Shown: piece after piece, positions 55,609-63,913 of the stretch
Numbering within the stretch: the first letter of the stretch is position 1
Layout of the letters: each line of letters begins with the position of its first letter
Source of the DNA: Micromonospora sp. WMMD961
GTDB taxonomy: Bacteria > Actinomycetota > Actinomycetes > Mycobacteriales > Micromonosporaceae
Direction of reading: 5' to 3'
DNA: 64,000 bases
NCBI RefSeq assembly: GCF_029626145.1
Contig: NZ_JARUBJ010000002.1
Location: 5,615,501-5,679,500 of the forward strand
Program-made: the position numbers and the translations under genes
Notes under the pieces: generated by a model
Told to the model about the DNA's origin: nothing
The model's input: only the letters and a program-made list of their open reading frames with translations
Database searches by the model: none

Positions 55609-56874
55609 GTGAGCACGCCGGGCGGTGGAGACCTGTCGGCCACGCTGCGCCGGATCGAACGTTCGGCGGGGGCGTTGGCCACCTCCAGCGTGGCCCGGAT
55701 GGACGAGACCCTGCCGTGGTTCCGGGCGTTGCCGGCCGACCAGCGCTCCTGGGTGATGTTGGTGGCCCAGGCCGGCGCCCGGTCGCTGGTGCAGTGGTTG
55801 CAGGACGGCGGCGGCACGGCGGACAGCACCCAGGAGGTCTCGGACGAGGTCTTCGCCGCCGCTCCGCAGGCGCTGGCCCGGTCGATCACCCTCCAGCAGA
55901 CCGTGGCGTTGATCAAGGTGACCATCGACGTGGTCGAGGAGCAGGTGTCGCACCTGGCCGCCGAGGGCGAGGAGCAGCAACTACGCGAGGCGGTGTTGCG
56001 TTTCTCCCGGGAGATCGCGTTCGCCGCCGCCCGGGTCTACGCGCGGGCCGCCGAGTCGCGTGGCGCCTGGGACGCCCGGTTGCAGGCACTGCTGGTCGAC
56101 GCGCTGCTGCGTGGTGACTCGCCGGACGTGCTGGCCAGCCGGGCCGCCGCGCTCGGCTGGGCGGATGCTCCGCCGGTCGCGGTGGCGGTCGGTCGGTCGC
56201 CCGGCGGGGAGGTCTCCGCGGTGCTGCACGTGGTCTACCGGCAGGCCCGCCGGATCGGCGTGGAGGTGATCGGCGGTGTCCACGGCGACCGGCTGGTGAT
56301 CGTGCTGGGTGGCGCGGCGGACCCGATGACCGCCACCGCCAAGTTGCTGAGCGCGTTCGGGGACGGCCCGGTGGTGGTCGGACCGGCGGTGCCGAGCCTG
56401 GACGAGGCGACCGAGTCGGCGCGCGCCGCGTTGTCCGGTTTCCGGGCCGCGCCGGCCTGGCCCAGCGCGCCCCGGCCGGTGCCGGCCGCCGACCTGTTGC
56501 CGGAGCGGGCTCTCGCCGGCGACGCCGAGGCCCGCCGGCGGTTGCGACACGACGTGTACGCGACGCTGGTGCGCGCCGGGGGCGAACTGCTGGCGACGCT
56601 GGACGCGTTCCTCGCTGCCGGCGGCACTCTGGAGAGCGCCGCGCGGGCGCTGTTCGTCCACCCGAACACCGTGCGGTACCGGTTGCGGCGGATCGCCGAG
56701 GTGACCGGATTCTCGCCGTTGTCTCCCCGGGACGCGTTCGCCCTCCAGGTCGCGCTGACCGTGGGCCGGCTGGATCCGGTCGCCCCGCTCACCTCACCCG
56801 TCCCGACTCAGACAATGACCCCGGCCGCCCGGAAAACCGCTCAAAACGAGGATGACAGTCGCCGATCTTTGTAG
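55609..56874 (+). CDS. fasR: PucR-type regulator of fatty acid synthesis (FasR/Rv2242-like)
   Basis: 421 residues. The N-terminal helical region (SVARMDETLPWFRALPADQR) and the central GGDEF-like part (PPVAVAVGRSPGGEVSAVLH, LVIVLGGAADP) precede a PucR helix-turn-helix: LDAFLAAGGTLESAARALFV, then HPNTVRYRLRRIAEVTGFSP. In Streptomyces the homologue upstream of fabD-fabH-acpP-fabF is FasR, an activator of that operon. Position immediately before the fab operon supports the same role. GTG at 55609. Gene order matches Rv2242-fabD. Confidence 0.88.
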   Translation: MSTPGGGDLSATLRRIERSAGALATSSVARMDETLPWFRALPADQRSWVMLVAQAGARSLVQWLQDGGGTADSTQEVSDEVFAAAPQALARSITLQQTVALIKVTIDVVEEQVSHLAAEGEEQQLREAVLRFSREIAFAAARVYARAAESRGAWDARLQALLVDALLRGDSPDVLASRAAALGWADAPPVAVAVGRSPGGEVSAVLHVVYRQARRIGVEVIGGVHGDRLVIVLGGAADPMTATAKLLSAFGDGPVVVGPAVPSLDEATESARAALSGFRAAPAWPSAPRPVPAADLLPERALAGDAEARRRLRHDVYATLVRAGGELLATLDAFLAAGGTLESAARALFVHPNTVRYRLRRIAEVTGFSPLSPRDAFALQVALTVGRLDPVAPLTSPVPTQTMTPAARKTAQNEDDSRRSL

Positions 56875-56952
56875 GAAACCTCCAAAGGTTCTAGTGCGGT
56901 TTGGTCGGGGGCGGCACAGCGTTACCCGCGCGTATCCGGGAGAGTCATAGGC
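56875..56952 (+). promoter_or_regulatory. fab operon promoter region with inverted repeat
   Basis: AACCTCCAAAGGTT (56877-56890) is an AACCT-N4-AGGTT inverted repeat just after the fasR stop and about 63 bp before fabD. It is a candidate FasR operator (inferred). Confidence 0.45.
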
Positions 56953-57879
56953 GTGCTCGCCGTACTTAGTCCCGGCCAGGGTTCGCAGAAACCCGGCTTC
57001 CTGACCCCCTGGCTCGACCTGACCGGCACCGAGGCGCGTCTGCGTGAGTGGTCGAAGTTGGCTGGGGTCGACCTGGTGCATCTGGGCACCGACGCCGACG
57101 CCGACGAGATCAAGGACACCGCCCGCACCCAGCCGCTGCTGGTCGCCGCGGCGCTGCTCGCCGGCGAACATTTGCCGCTGGGCGACGTCGCGCTCACCGC
57201 CGGCCACAGCGTCGGCGAGTTGGGTGCCGCCGTCCTGGCCGGCGTGCTGTCGCCCGAGGCCGCGATCAGCCTGGCCGGAGTGCGTGGCCGGGAGATGGCG
57301 GCCGCGTGCGCGCTGGAGCCGACCGGCATGGCCGCGGTGCTCGGCGGCGACCCCGACGAGGTGCTCGCCGCGATCGAGGCGAACGGGCTGTACCCGGGCA
57401 ACCGCAACGGCGCCGGGCAGATCGTCGCCGCCGGCTCGCTGGACGGGCTCGACAAGCTGGCCGCCGAGCCGCCCGCGCGGGCGCGGATCATCCGGCTCAA
57501 GGTGGCCGGAGCGTTCCACACCCCGTACATGGCCCCGGCCGAGGCCGCGCTCGCCGCCGTCGCCGCCGAGATCACCCCCGCCGACCCGGCCCGCCTCCTG
57601 CTGTCGAACCTGGACGGCACGGCGGTCGACAACGGCCCCGACCTGCTACAGCGCCTCGTGCGCCAGGTCACCGCGCCGGTGCGGTGGGACCTGTGCATGC
57701 GTACGCTGGCCGACCTCGGGGTCACCGGCGTGATCGAGTTGCCACCGGCCGGCACTCTCGCCGGGTTGGTGAAGCGGGACCTCAAGGGCGACGGCGCCCC
57801 GGAGATCGTCACCCTGAACACCCCGGACGACCTGCCGGCCGCACGGGACCTGATCGCCCGCATCGGAGGTCGTTCATGA
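56953..57879 (+). CDS. fabD: malonyl-CoA:ACP transacylase
   Basis: 308 residues. The nucleophile Ser86 is in LTAGHSVGELGAAVLAG. The partner Arg is in the VRGREMAAAC region, and the His is in VAGAFHTPYMAPAE. The N-terminal SPGQGSQKPGFL oxyanion-hole Gln motif is intact. It loads malonyl groups onto ACP for fatty acid elongation. GTG at 56953. ATGA overlap with fabH. Confidence 0.95.
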   Translation: MLAVLSPGQGSQKPGFLTPWLDLTGTEARLREWSKLAGVDLVHLGTDADADEIKDTARTQPLLVAAALLAGEHLPLGDVALTAGHSVGELGAAVLAGVLSPEAAISLAGVRGREMAAACALEPTGMAAVLGGDPDEVLAAIEANGLYPGNRNGAGQIVAAGSLDGLDKLAAEPPARARIIRLKVAGAFHTPYMAPAEAALAAVAAEITPADPARLLLSNLDGTAVDNGPDLLQRLVRQVTAPVRWDLCMRTLADLGVTGVIELPPAGTLAGLVKRDLKGDGAPEIVTLNTPDDLPAARDLIARIGGRS

Positions 57880-58820
57880 CTGGCAGTCGCATCGTCTCGA
57901 TGGGGCACTACCAACCCTCGCGGGTGGTGACCAACGACGACATCGCCCAGCTCGTCGACACCAACGACGAGTGGATCCGTGACCGGGTCGGCATCGTCAG
58001 CCGGCGGATCGCCGACACCGAGACGGTGGCCGACATGGCCGCCGCCGCCGCCGGCAAGGCGCTGGCCAACTCGGGCCTGACCGCCGCCGACATCGACCTG
58101 GTCGTGGTGGCCACCTGCACCTCCGTCGACCGCAGCCCCAACGTGGCCTGCCGGGTCGCCGCCAAGCTGGGCATCGCCGCCCCGGGCGCGTTCGACGTCA
58201 ACACCGCCTGCTCCGGCTTCGCGTACGCGCTGGGCACCGTCGACCACGCCATCCGGGCCGGCGCGTCGCGCAACGCGATCGTCATCGGCGCGGAGAAGCT
58301 CTCCGACTTCACCGACTGGACCGACCGCTCCACCTGCATCATCTTCGCCGACGGCGCTGGCGCCGCGGTGGTCTCCGCCACCGCCGACGACGAGCCGGCC
58401 GGGATCGGGCCGGTGGTCTGGGGTTCGGTGCCGGAGAAGAGCGACGCGGTCCGCATCGAGGGCTGGCGCCCGTACGTCCAGCAGGAGGGGCAGGCGGTGT
58501 TCCGCTGGGCCACCACCGCGCTGGCGCCACTCGCGCTGCAGGCCTGCGAGCGGGCCGGGGTCGACCCGTCGGAGCTGGCCGCGTTCGTGCCGCACCAGGC
58601 CAACGCCCGGATCATCGACGGCATCGCCAAGCGGCTCAACATCCCCAACGCGATCATCGCGAAGGACATCGTCGAGTCCGGCAACACCTCCGCGGCGAGT
58701 GTGCCGCTGGCCCTGTCCAAGCTGGTCGAGCGCCGGGAGGTGCCCTCGGGCGCGCCGGTGCTGCTGTTCGGTTTCGGCGGTGGCCTGACCTACGCCGGTC
58801 AGGTCGTCCGCTGCCCCTGA
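57876..58820 (+). CDS. fabH: beta-ketoacyl-ACP synthase III
   Basis: 314 residues, thiolase fold. The catalytic triad is intact: Cys112 in DVNTACSGFAYALG, His240 in AFVPHQANARIIDG and Asn270 in VESGNTSAASVPLALSKL. It condenses an acyl-CoA starter with malonyl-ACP. In this clade branched starters (isobutyryl-, isovaleryl-CoA) are expected, which fits the branched-chain dehydrogenase upstream in the window. ATG at 57876 overlaps the fabD stop. Confidence 0.95.
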   Translation: MTGSRIVSMGHYQPSRVVTNDDIAQLVDTNDEWIRDRVGIVSRRIADTETVADMAAAAAGKALANSGLTAADIDLVVVATCTSVDRSPNVACRVAAKLGIAAPGAFDVNTACSGFAYALGTVDHAIRAGASRNAIVIGAEKLSDFTDWTDRSTCIIFADGAGAAVVSATADDEPAGIGPVVWGSVPEKSDAVRIEGWRPYVQQEGQAVFRWATTALAPLALQACERAGVDPSELAAFVPHQANARIIDGIAKRLNIPNAIIAKDIVESGNTSAASVPLALSKLVERREVPSGAPVLLFGFGGGLTYAGQVVRCP

Positions 58821-58904
58821 TGACCCCCTCGGGCGCGTACGCGTCCAGGAGTGGCGGTCGGCGACGCCGTCCGCCGGAAACCCCGATGAAAGGAACCAAC
58901 CGCA

Positions 58905-59144
58905 ATGACCCGTGACGAGATCACCACCGGCCTCGCCGAGATCCTCGAAGAGGTTGCCGGGGTGAACCCGGACGACGTGGCCGAGGGGAAGTCCTTCACC
59001 GACGACCTCGACGTCGACTCGCTCTCCATGGTGGAGGTCGTGGTCGCCGCCGAGGAGAAGTTCGGCGTCAAGATCCCGGACAACGAGGTGCAGAACCTCA
59101 AGACCGTCGGTGACGCCGTCAGCTACATCGCGGCGCAGTCCTGA
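58905..59144 (+). CDS. acpP: acyl carrier protein
   Basis: 79 residues. The phosphopantetheine Ser39 lies in DDLDVDSLSMVEVVVAAEEK (DSLS motif). The acidic four-helix layout and length are standard. AAAGGAACC is the upstream ribosome-binding site. It carries growing acyl chains in fatty acid synthesis. It is followed two bases later by fabF. Confidence 0.96.
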   Translation: MTRDEITTGLAEILEEVAGVNPDDVAEGKSFTDDLDVDSLSMVEVVVAAEEKFGVKIPDNEVQNLKTVGDAVSYIAAQS

Positions 59145-59146
59145 TC

Positions 59147-60373
59147 ATGAGTCGTCCTGACGTCGTCGTCACCGGGCTCGGCGCGACGACCCCGCTTGGC
59201 GGGGACGTCGCGTCGACCTGGGACGCCATGCTCGCCGGCCGCTCCGGGGTGAGTGCCCTCACCCAGGAGTGGGCCGCGCAACTGCCGGTCCGGATCGCCG
59301 CCCAACTGGCCGTGGAGCCGTCCGAGGTGCTGGACCGGGTCCGACTGCGCCGACTGGACCGTTCCGAGGCGATCGCGATCATCGCGGCGCAGCAGGCCTG
59401 GGCGGACGCCGGCCTCGCCGGCTCCGACCTCGACGGGGAGCGGCTGGCCGTCAGCGTCGGCTCCGGCATCGGTGGCGCCACCACCCTGCTCGCCCAGGAC
59501 GACATCCTGGAGGCTTCCGGGCCACGGCGGGTCTCCCCGCACACCATCCCGATGCTGATGCCGAACGGTCCGGCCGCCTGGGTCGGGCTGGAGTTGGGCG
59601 CGAAGGCCGGCGTGCACTCGGTGGCCAGCGCCTGCGCCACCGGCGCGGAGGCGATCGCCCTCGGCCTGGACATCATCCGCTCCGGTCGGGCCGACGTGGT
59701 GGTGGCCGGCGGCACCGAGGCGGTCATCCACCCGCTGCCGATCGCCGGCTTCAGCTCGATGCGGGCCATGTCGACCCGCAACGACGAGCCGGAGCGCGCC
59801 TCCCGCCCGTGGGACCGGGGCCGGGACGGTTTCGTCCTCGGTGAGGGCGCCGGCATCGTGGTGCTGGAGCGGGCCGAGCACGCGGCTGCCCGGGGCGCCC
59901 GGGTGTACGCGCGCCTCGCCGGCGCCGGTATCACCTCCGACGCGTACGACATCGTGCAGCCGCACGCCGAGGGCGAGGGTGCCGTCCGGGCCATCGCCAA
60001 GGCGATCGCGGACGCGGACGTGGCGAAGCGGGACATCGTGCACGTCAACGCGCACGCCACGTCGACCCCGGTCGGGGACATGCTGGAGATCGGCGGGCTG
60101 CACAAGGCGCTGGGTGACCACCCGGTGCTGTCCGCGACGAAGTCGATGACCGGTCACCTGCTCGGTGCGGCCGGAGCACTGGAGTCGATCGCCACCATCC
60201 TGGCCATCCGCGACGGTGTCGTCCCTCCGACGATCAACCTCGACGACCCGGACCCCGATCTCACCCTGGACGTCGCCGCGCACAAGGCCCGCCACATGGA
60301 GATTCCGGCCGCGCTGAACAACGCGTTCGGCTTCGGCGGCCACAACGTGGCGCTGGTCTTCGCCCGGCCCTGA
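59147..60373 (+). CDS. fabF: beta-ketoacyl-ACP synthase II
   Basis: 408 residues, thiolase fold. Cys163 is in VHSVASACATGAEAIAL, the first His in VHVNAHATSTPVGDM and the second in SMTGHLLGAAGALES. The end is NNAFGFGGHNVALVFARP, the conserved glycine-rich finish. It elongates acyl-ACP with malonyl-ACP. ATG at 59147, two bases after acpP. It corresponds to KasA in M. tuberculosis, though only one KAS II copy is present. A hairpin terminator follows. Confidence 0.95.
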   Translation: MSRPDVVVTGLGATTPLGGDVASTWDAMLAGRSGVSALTQEWAAQLPVRIAAQLAVEPSEVLDRVRLRRLDRSEAIAIIAAQQAWADAGLAGSDLDGERLAVSVGSGIGGATTLLAQDDILEASGPRRVSPHTIPMLMPNGPAAWVGLELGAKAGVHSVASACATGAEAIALGLDIIRSGRADVVVAGGTEAVIHPLPIAGFSSMRAMSTRNDEPERASRPWDRGRDGFVLGEGAGIVVLERAEHAAARGARVYARLAGAGITSDAYDIVQPHAEGEGAVRAIAKAIADADVAKRDIVHVNAHATSTPVGDMLEIGGLHKALGDHPVLSATKSMTGHLLGAAGALESIATILAIRDGVVPPTINLDDPDPDLTLDVAAHKARHMEIPAALNNAFGFGGHNVALVFARP

Positions 60374-60384
60374 GGCTGCGGTGA

Positions 60385-60416
60385 AACGGGCCATCTCCGG
60401 TCGGAGGTGGCCCGTT
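60385..60416 (+). terminator. terminator of the fab operon
   Basis: AACGGGCCA and TGGCCCGTT enclose a further CTCC/GGAG pairing, giving a stem of about 13 bp ending with T and CT. It lies 11 bp after the fabF stop and could also serve the convergent gene. Confidence 0.85.
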
Positions 60417-60424
60417 CTGCTCGT

Positions 60425-60643
60425 TCAGCCCCGGTTGCGGGGGTGCTGCTTCGCGGTGCGCTCGTTGCCGTGGCGGTAGTTGCCGGTCCAGCGGGCCATC
60501 ACCAACTGCGGGTCGTCGTCGACCTCGGCGAGGAATTCCGCCGCCCGGGCACCGCGCAGTGCGCCGGCCACCCGCCCGTGGTGGGTAATCACCACAGTGC
60601 CGTCGGCCCGTTGCACGTACCGGAATCCTGCTGCCGCTCCCAT
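60425..60643 (-). CDS. conserved hypothetical protein
   Basis: 72 residues: beta-rich GFRYVQRADGTVVITHHGR, helix ALRGARAAEFLAEVDDDPQL, and MARWTGNYRHGNERTAKQ. Short proteins of this pattern (ending RWTGNY-R-GNER) occur in actinobacteria, often near fab genes. No function is known. ATG at 60643. Convergent with the fab operon. Confidence 0.75.
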   Translation of the reverse strand: MGAAAGFRYVQRADGTVVITHHGRVAGALRGARAAEFLAEVDDDPQLVMARWTGNYRHGNERTAKQHPRNRG

Positions 60644-60738
60644 GCCTGGAGACTGTCAGGCGGCCCGAACCGGGGCGACCCGTTTTCGCGGCCGGCCGGC
60701 CCGCGGCCGAGGGCGGACGCCGATCCGTCCGCGCCTGT

Positions 60739-62463
60739 TCAGGTGCCGCAGGTGGTGGCGGGCAGGCCGGGTACGGCCACCGGGGACCGGCCGCTCGGCC
60801 GGGCCTTGCCGGCCAGCACGGCGGCCAGCCCGGTCATCGACGCCCGGCTGGACGAGTAGGTGGCCAGCAGCGTCGGTGACTTCGCGCCGCTCAGCACGTA
60901 CGGGGTGTCCATGGCGACCGTGACCGCCGCGTCGGGCCGCAGGTCGTTGGCGCCGTCGCCGTAGCCGACCAGGTGCACGATCGTGCCGCCGCTGGGCTTC
61001 ACCTGCACCCCGGCTGCGGTCAGTGCGGCGGTGAGCGCGGCCCGGGTGCCGTCCCGACCGCCGGAGGAGGTGACGGTGATCGGCCCCGGCACCGCCCCGC
61101 CGCAGGTGCCCCGCAGCATGGTGACGGCGGCGGCGGCCAGCGCGTCGGCCGCCGCGCGGTGCTCCGGGGAGTTGAGCGTGGACATCTGCGCGGCCGGGGT
61201 CTGCGCGAGACGGAACTTCATGGTCAGCACCCGGGTGACCGCCTCGACCAGCCGGGTCCGGGGCAGCGACCCACCGCGCAGCGCGGCGAGCAGCCCGTCG
61301 TACGCCTGACCGACGTTCGGGGTCATCAGGATGAGGTCGTTACCGGCGTTCAGCGCGCGGACGGCCGCCTCGCCGGGGGCCCAGCGCTTCGCGGGCGGCA
61401 TGTTCATCCCGTCGGTGATCACCACGCCCTTGAAGCCGAGTTGGCCGCGCAGCACGTCGGTGAGCAGCTTGTGCGAGAACGTCGCCGGGGTTCCCGGGTC
61501 GATCGCCCGCGCGTCCAGGTGGCCGGACATCACCGCCATCGCTCCGGCGTCCATGCCGGCGGTGAACGGCGGCCAGGCACCGGTCTGCAACGCCTCGGCG
61601 GACTGGGTGAGCACCGGCAGGTCCTGGTGCGAGTCGTCGGCGCTGTGGCCGTGGCCGGGGAAGTGCTTCAGGGTGGCCGCGACCCCGACCGCCTGCAGGC
61701 CCCGGACGGCGCCGCCCACCTGCGCCGCCGCCTGCTTGGGGTCGGAGCCGTACGACCGGGACCCGATGACGGTGCTGCGGGTGGCCAGCACGTCGGCCAC
61801 CGGCGCGAAGTCGACGTTGATTCCCATCGCCGCCAGCTCGGCGCCGGCGGCCCGCCAGGCAGCCTCGGTCAACGTCGGGTCGCCGGCCGCGCCCGCCGCG
61901 AGCGCGCTGGGCAGCACTGTGACCCCGTCGGTCACGCGGGTGACGACGCCGTACTCCTGGTCGGTGCCGATCAGCAGCGGCGCGGGGCCGGCGGCGAGCC
62001 GACCGGCGGCGGCGCGCAGCCCGGTGGTGAGGTCGTGGACCTGCTTCGGGTTGTCGACGTTCGTGGTCTCCTGGTTGCCCTTGGTCGGGTCGTCGGCGCT
62101 GAAGCCGACCAGGATCAGGCCACCCAGCCGGTACTTGCTGATCATGTCCGCGGGGGTGTCGACCCCGGCGAGGGCCTGGTTGCCGGCGGCCGAACCGGCG
62201 GAGACCTTCGTCGCCGAGTCGCCGTATGCGTACGGCATCAGCACCTGGCCGACCAGGTCTTCGTCGGACAGCGTGGCGACCAGCTCGGCGGCCTGAGCGG
62301 CGGGGTCGCTGGCCGGCGGCGCGGCGGAGATGCTCGGCGCGGCGGAGGTGCCGGCCGGGCTTGGCGTCGGGGCTGGACGTTCGGCGGCACCCGAGCAGCC
62401 GGAGACGAGCAGCGCGGTCAGAGCGGCGACTGCGACGGCGGCACGCCGCGGGCGATTCGACAC
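60739..62463 (-). CDS. GH3 glycoside hydrolase lipoprotein (NagZ-like)
   Basis: 574 residues. A lipoprotein signal with lipobox LLVSGCSG (Cys23) is followed by a Ser/Pro/Ala linker and a GH3 barrel. The barrel has KYRLGGLILVGFSADDPT, LLIGTDQEYGVVTRVTDG, the NagZ-specific catalytic loop ATLKHFPGHGHSADDSHQDL (Asp-His pair) and nucleophile GVVITDGMNMPPAKRW. A second, alpha/beta domain follows. It probably removes N-acetylglucosamine from cell-wall fragments outside the membrane. Start ATG at 62463. Confidence 0.9.
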   Translation of the reverse strand: MSNRPRRAAVAVAALTALLVSGCSGAAERPAPTPSPAGTSAAPSISAAPPASDPAAQAAELVATLSDEDLVGQVLMPYAYGDSATKVSAGSAAGNQALAGVDTPADMISKYRLGGLILVGFSADDPTKGNQETTNVDNPKQVHDLTTGLRAAAGRLAAGPAPLLIGTDQEYGVVTRVTDGVTVLPSALAAGAAGDPTLTEAAWRAAGAELAAMGINVDFAPVADVLATRSTVIGSRSYGSDPKQAAAQVGGAVRGLQAVGVAATLKHFPGHGHSADDSHQDLPVLTQSAEALQTGAWPPFTAGMDAGAMAVMSGHLDARAIDPGTPATFSHKLLTDVLRGQLGFKGVVITDGMNMPPAKRWAPGEAAVRALNAGNDLILMTPNVGQAYDGLLAALRGGSLPRTRLVEAVTRVLTMKFRLAQTPAAQMSTLNSPEHRAAADALAAAAVTMLRGTCGGAVPGPITVTSSGGRDGTRAALTAALTAAGVQVKPSGGTIVHLVGYGDGANDLRPDAAVTVAMDTPYVLSGAKSPTLLATYSSSRASMTGLAAVLAGKARPSGRSPVAVPGLPATTCGT

Positions 62464-62568
62464 GCCGCCTATCCCATCAGTTCCCCCTTATCGGGGCAAC
62501 TTGACCTTTCTGCCCGCAGGGCCCGTCGACGACGTGCACGCAGGTTGCCCGACCCGGACGCGTACCAG

Positions 62569-63060
62569 TCAGCCGACCCGGGTGAGCAAGGTCACCGGCG
62601 CGCCGTCGCCGGCGTAGCGGTAGGGCTCCAGGTCAGCGTCCCACGCGGTGCCCAGCGCCTTGTCGAGGGCGTGCGCCAGCGCCTCCGGAGCCCGGGAGGC
62701 AGCCATCAGCGCCCGGAGCCGGTCCTCGCCGAGTTGGATGTCGCCGGCCACGCCGACAGTGGCCCGGAACAGACCACGGGCCGGCACGTACATGAAGCGT
62801 TCACCGTCGGCGCCGGGACTCGGCTCCTCGGTGACCTCGAAACGGATCATGGGCCACTGCCGTAGGGCAGCAGCCAGCTCGGCGCCCGTCCCCGGACGAC
62901 CGGTCCACCCGCACTCGGCCCGGCGTGCGCCGGGGTCGACGGGCTGAGCCGTCCACTGCAGGTTGACCGGCGCGGCTAGGACGCGCGCGATCGCCCACTC
63001 GACGTGCGAGCACACGGCGAGCGGGGTCGAGTGGACGTATACGACGCCACGCGTTGGCAC
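62569..63060 (-). CDS. DUF3145 protein
   Basis: 163 residues. It begins TRGVVYVHSTPLAVCSHVEW and has the conserved PVNLQWTAQPVDPG, RRAECGWTGRPGTGAELA, RFEVTEEPSPGADGERFMYV and DIQLGEDRLRALM. DUF3145 is confined to actinobacteria and often found near fab clusters. Function unknown. GTG/ATG start at 63060. Confidence 0.87.
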   Translation of the reverse strand: MPTRGVVYVHSTPLAVCSHVEWAIARVLAAPVNLQWTAQPVDPGARRAECGWTGRPGTGAELAAALRQWPMIRFEVTEEPSPGADGERFMYVPARGLFRATVGVAGDIQLGEDRLRALMAASRAPEALAHALDKALGTAWDADLEPYRYAGDGAPVTLLTRVG

Positions 63061-63369
63061 GGTGACCTCCCGGAGAGCGAGGTGCGTCTTCCCCTACGAC
63101 CTCGACCACCCAGGTGGCTCGTGCAACACATGATGACTGGTGTGACGCGTGGTGCGCCAGGGAATCGGAAAAAACGCCGGGCGGAATAGCCGGACGGGTG
63201 GCTGCCGTTGCCTCTCAGGACACCGCGACGACCAGCATGATGTCGTGGTCCTGTACAGTTCCACCGGCGGCTTATGCCGCGTTACACCTACGCGAGCCGA
63301 GTCCACGTTCGGCCCGCACACAGCCCCCGGACGTTCAGTCCTCCCGTACGTCTTGCAAGGAGTACCTCC
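63061..63369. other. divergent intergenic region
   Basis: 309 bp between the divergent DUF3145 and 63370 genes, so it should hold both promoters. A strong AGGAG is at 63358-63362 for the right gene. No credible ORF. Confidence 0.4.
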
Positions 63370-63699
63370 GTGGCGAGCAACACCTCTAAGACCGCGCGCG
63401 CGTCAGTCCGGGCCGGCCAGGCTGGCCAGGGTGGCGCCCTCAGCGTGCTGGGCGAGTTCAAGTACCTCATCCCGCTCAACGGCGGCAAGCACGCCTACGT
63501 GCGGAACCTGACCAACGGCAAGACCGCGCACCTGCGCACCGACTCGGACGCCTTCGTCGAGGAGATCCGCGTGCTGGCCGCCGCCGGCCACGCCGCCAAG
63601 ATCCGGGCGGAGATCAACAACCTGGCTGCCGCCCACCCGGGTGACGGCTGGGAGGCCACCGAGAAGCGCCTCGTCGCGGCCGGTGTCTTCGAGGGCTGA
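63370..63699 (+). CDS. hypothetical protein
   Basis: 109 residues from GTG at 63370 (AGGAG eight bases upstream). A basic, low-complexity N-terminus (ASNTSKTARASVRAGQAGQG) is followed by a compact region: LSVLGEFKYLIPLNGGKHAY, VRNLTNGKTAHLRTDSDAFV and a helical end (EEIRVLAAAGHAAKIRAEIN). No family recognised. A strong terminator follows, so it is well expressed as a single unit. I do not recognise a function. Confidence 0.7.
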   Translation: MASNTSKTARASVRAGQAGQGGALSVLGEFKYLIPLNGGKHAYVRNLTNGKTAHLRTDSDAFVEEIRVLAAAGHAAKIRAEINNLAAAHPGDGWEATEKRLVAAGVFEG

Positions 63700-63721
63700 G
63701 CCCTCCCCCACCGCATCATCT

Positions 63722-63757
63722 GAAACCGCCCGCCGGGACTCCCCGGCGGGCGGTTTC
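63722..63757 (+). terminator. terminator
   Basis: GAAACCGCCCGCCGGG and CCCGGCGGGCGGTTTC form a perfect 16-bp stem with a 4-base loop, 22 bp past the stop of the hypothetical gene, and with an AAACC/GGTTT base. Confidence 0.95.
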
Positions 63758-63779
63758 GCGTGCGCGAGCATCTGCCTCG

Positions 63780-63853
63780 TCGATCATGGAGTTATGGTGA
63801 CCGGTTTGTAGTTATCCAGTCCGGTTTGTTACCCACCACAACTCCATGATCGA
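63780..63853. repeat. intergenic palindrome, family C
   Basis: TCGATCATGGAGTTATGGTG and CACCACAACTCCATGATCGA pair along 20 bp with one mismatch. The loop contains CCGGTTTGTAGTTATCCAGT. Same family as 45843-45920. Confidence 0.85.
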
Positions 63854-63896
63854 CCGGGGCGGGGGGCGGGGGCGGGGGCGGCGGGGGCGGGGGCGG
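63854..63896. repeat. G-rich short tandem tract
   Basis: GGGGCGGGGG-type units (GGGGGCGn) directly abut the family C palindrome, as C-rich tracts do at 45777. Confidence 0.8.
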
Positions 63897-63913
63897 TTCT
63901 CGGGCCGGGCTGG

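Noticed and set aside
63854..63896. G-rich tract considered as a G-quadruplex regulatory element or origin
   Set aside because: It is a simple GC microsatellite beside a palindrome; no DnaA boxes or replication genes are present.
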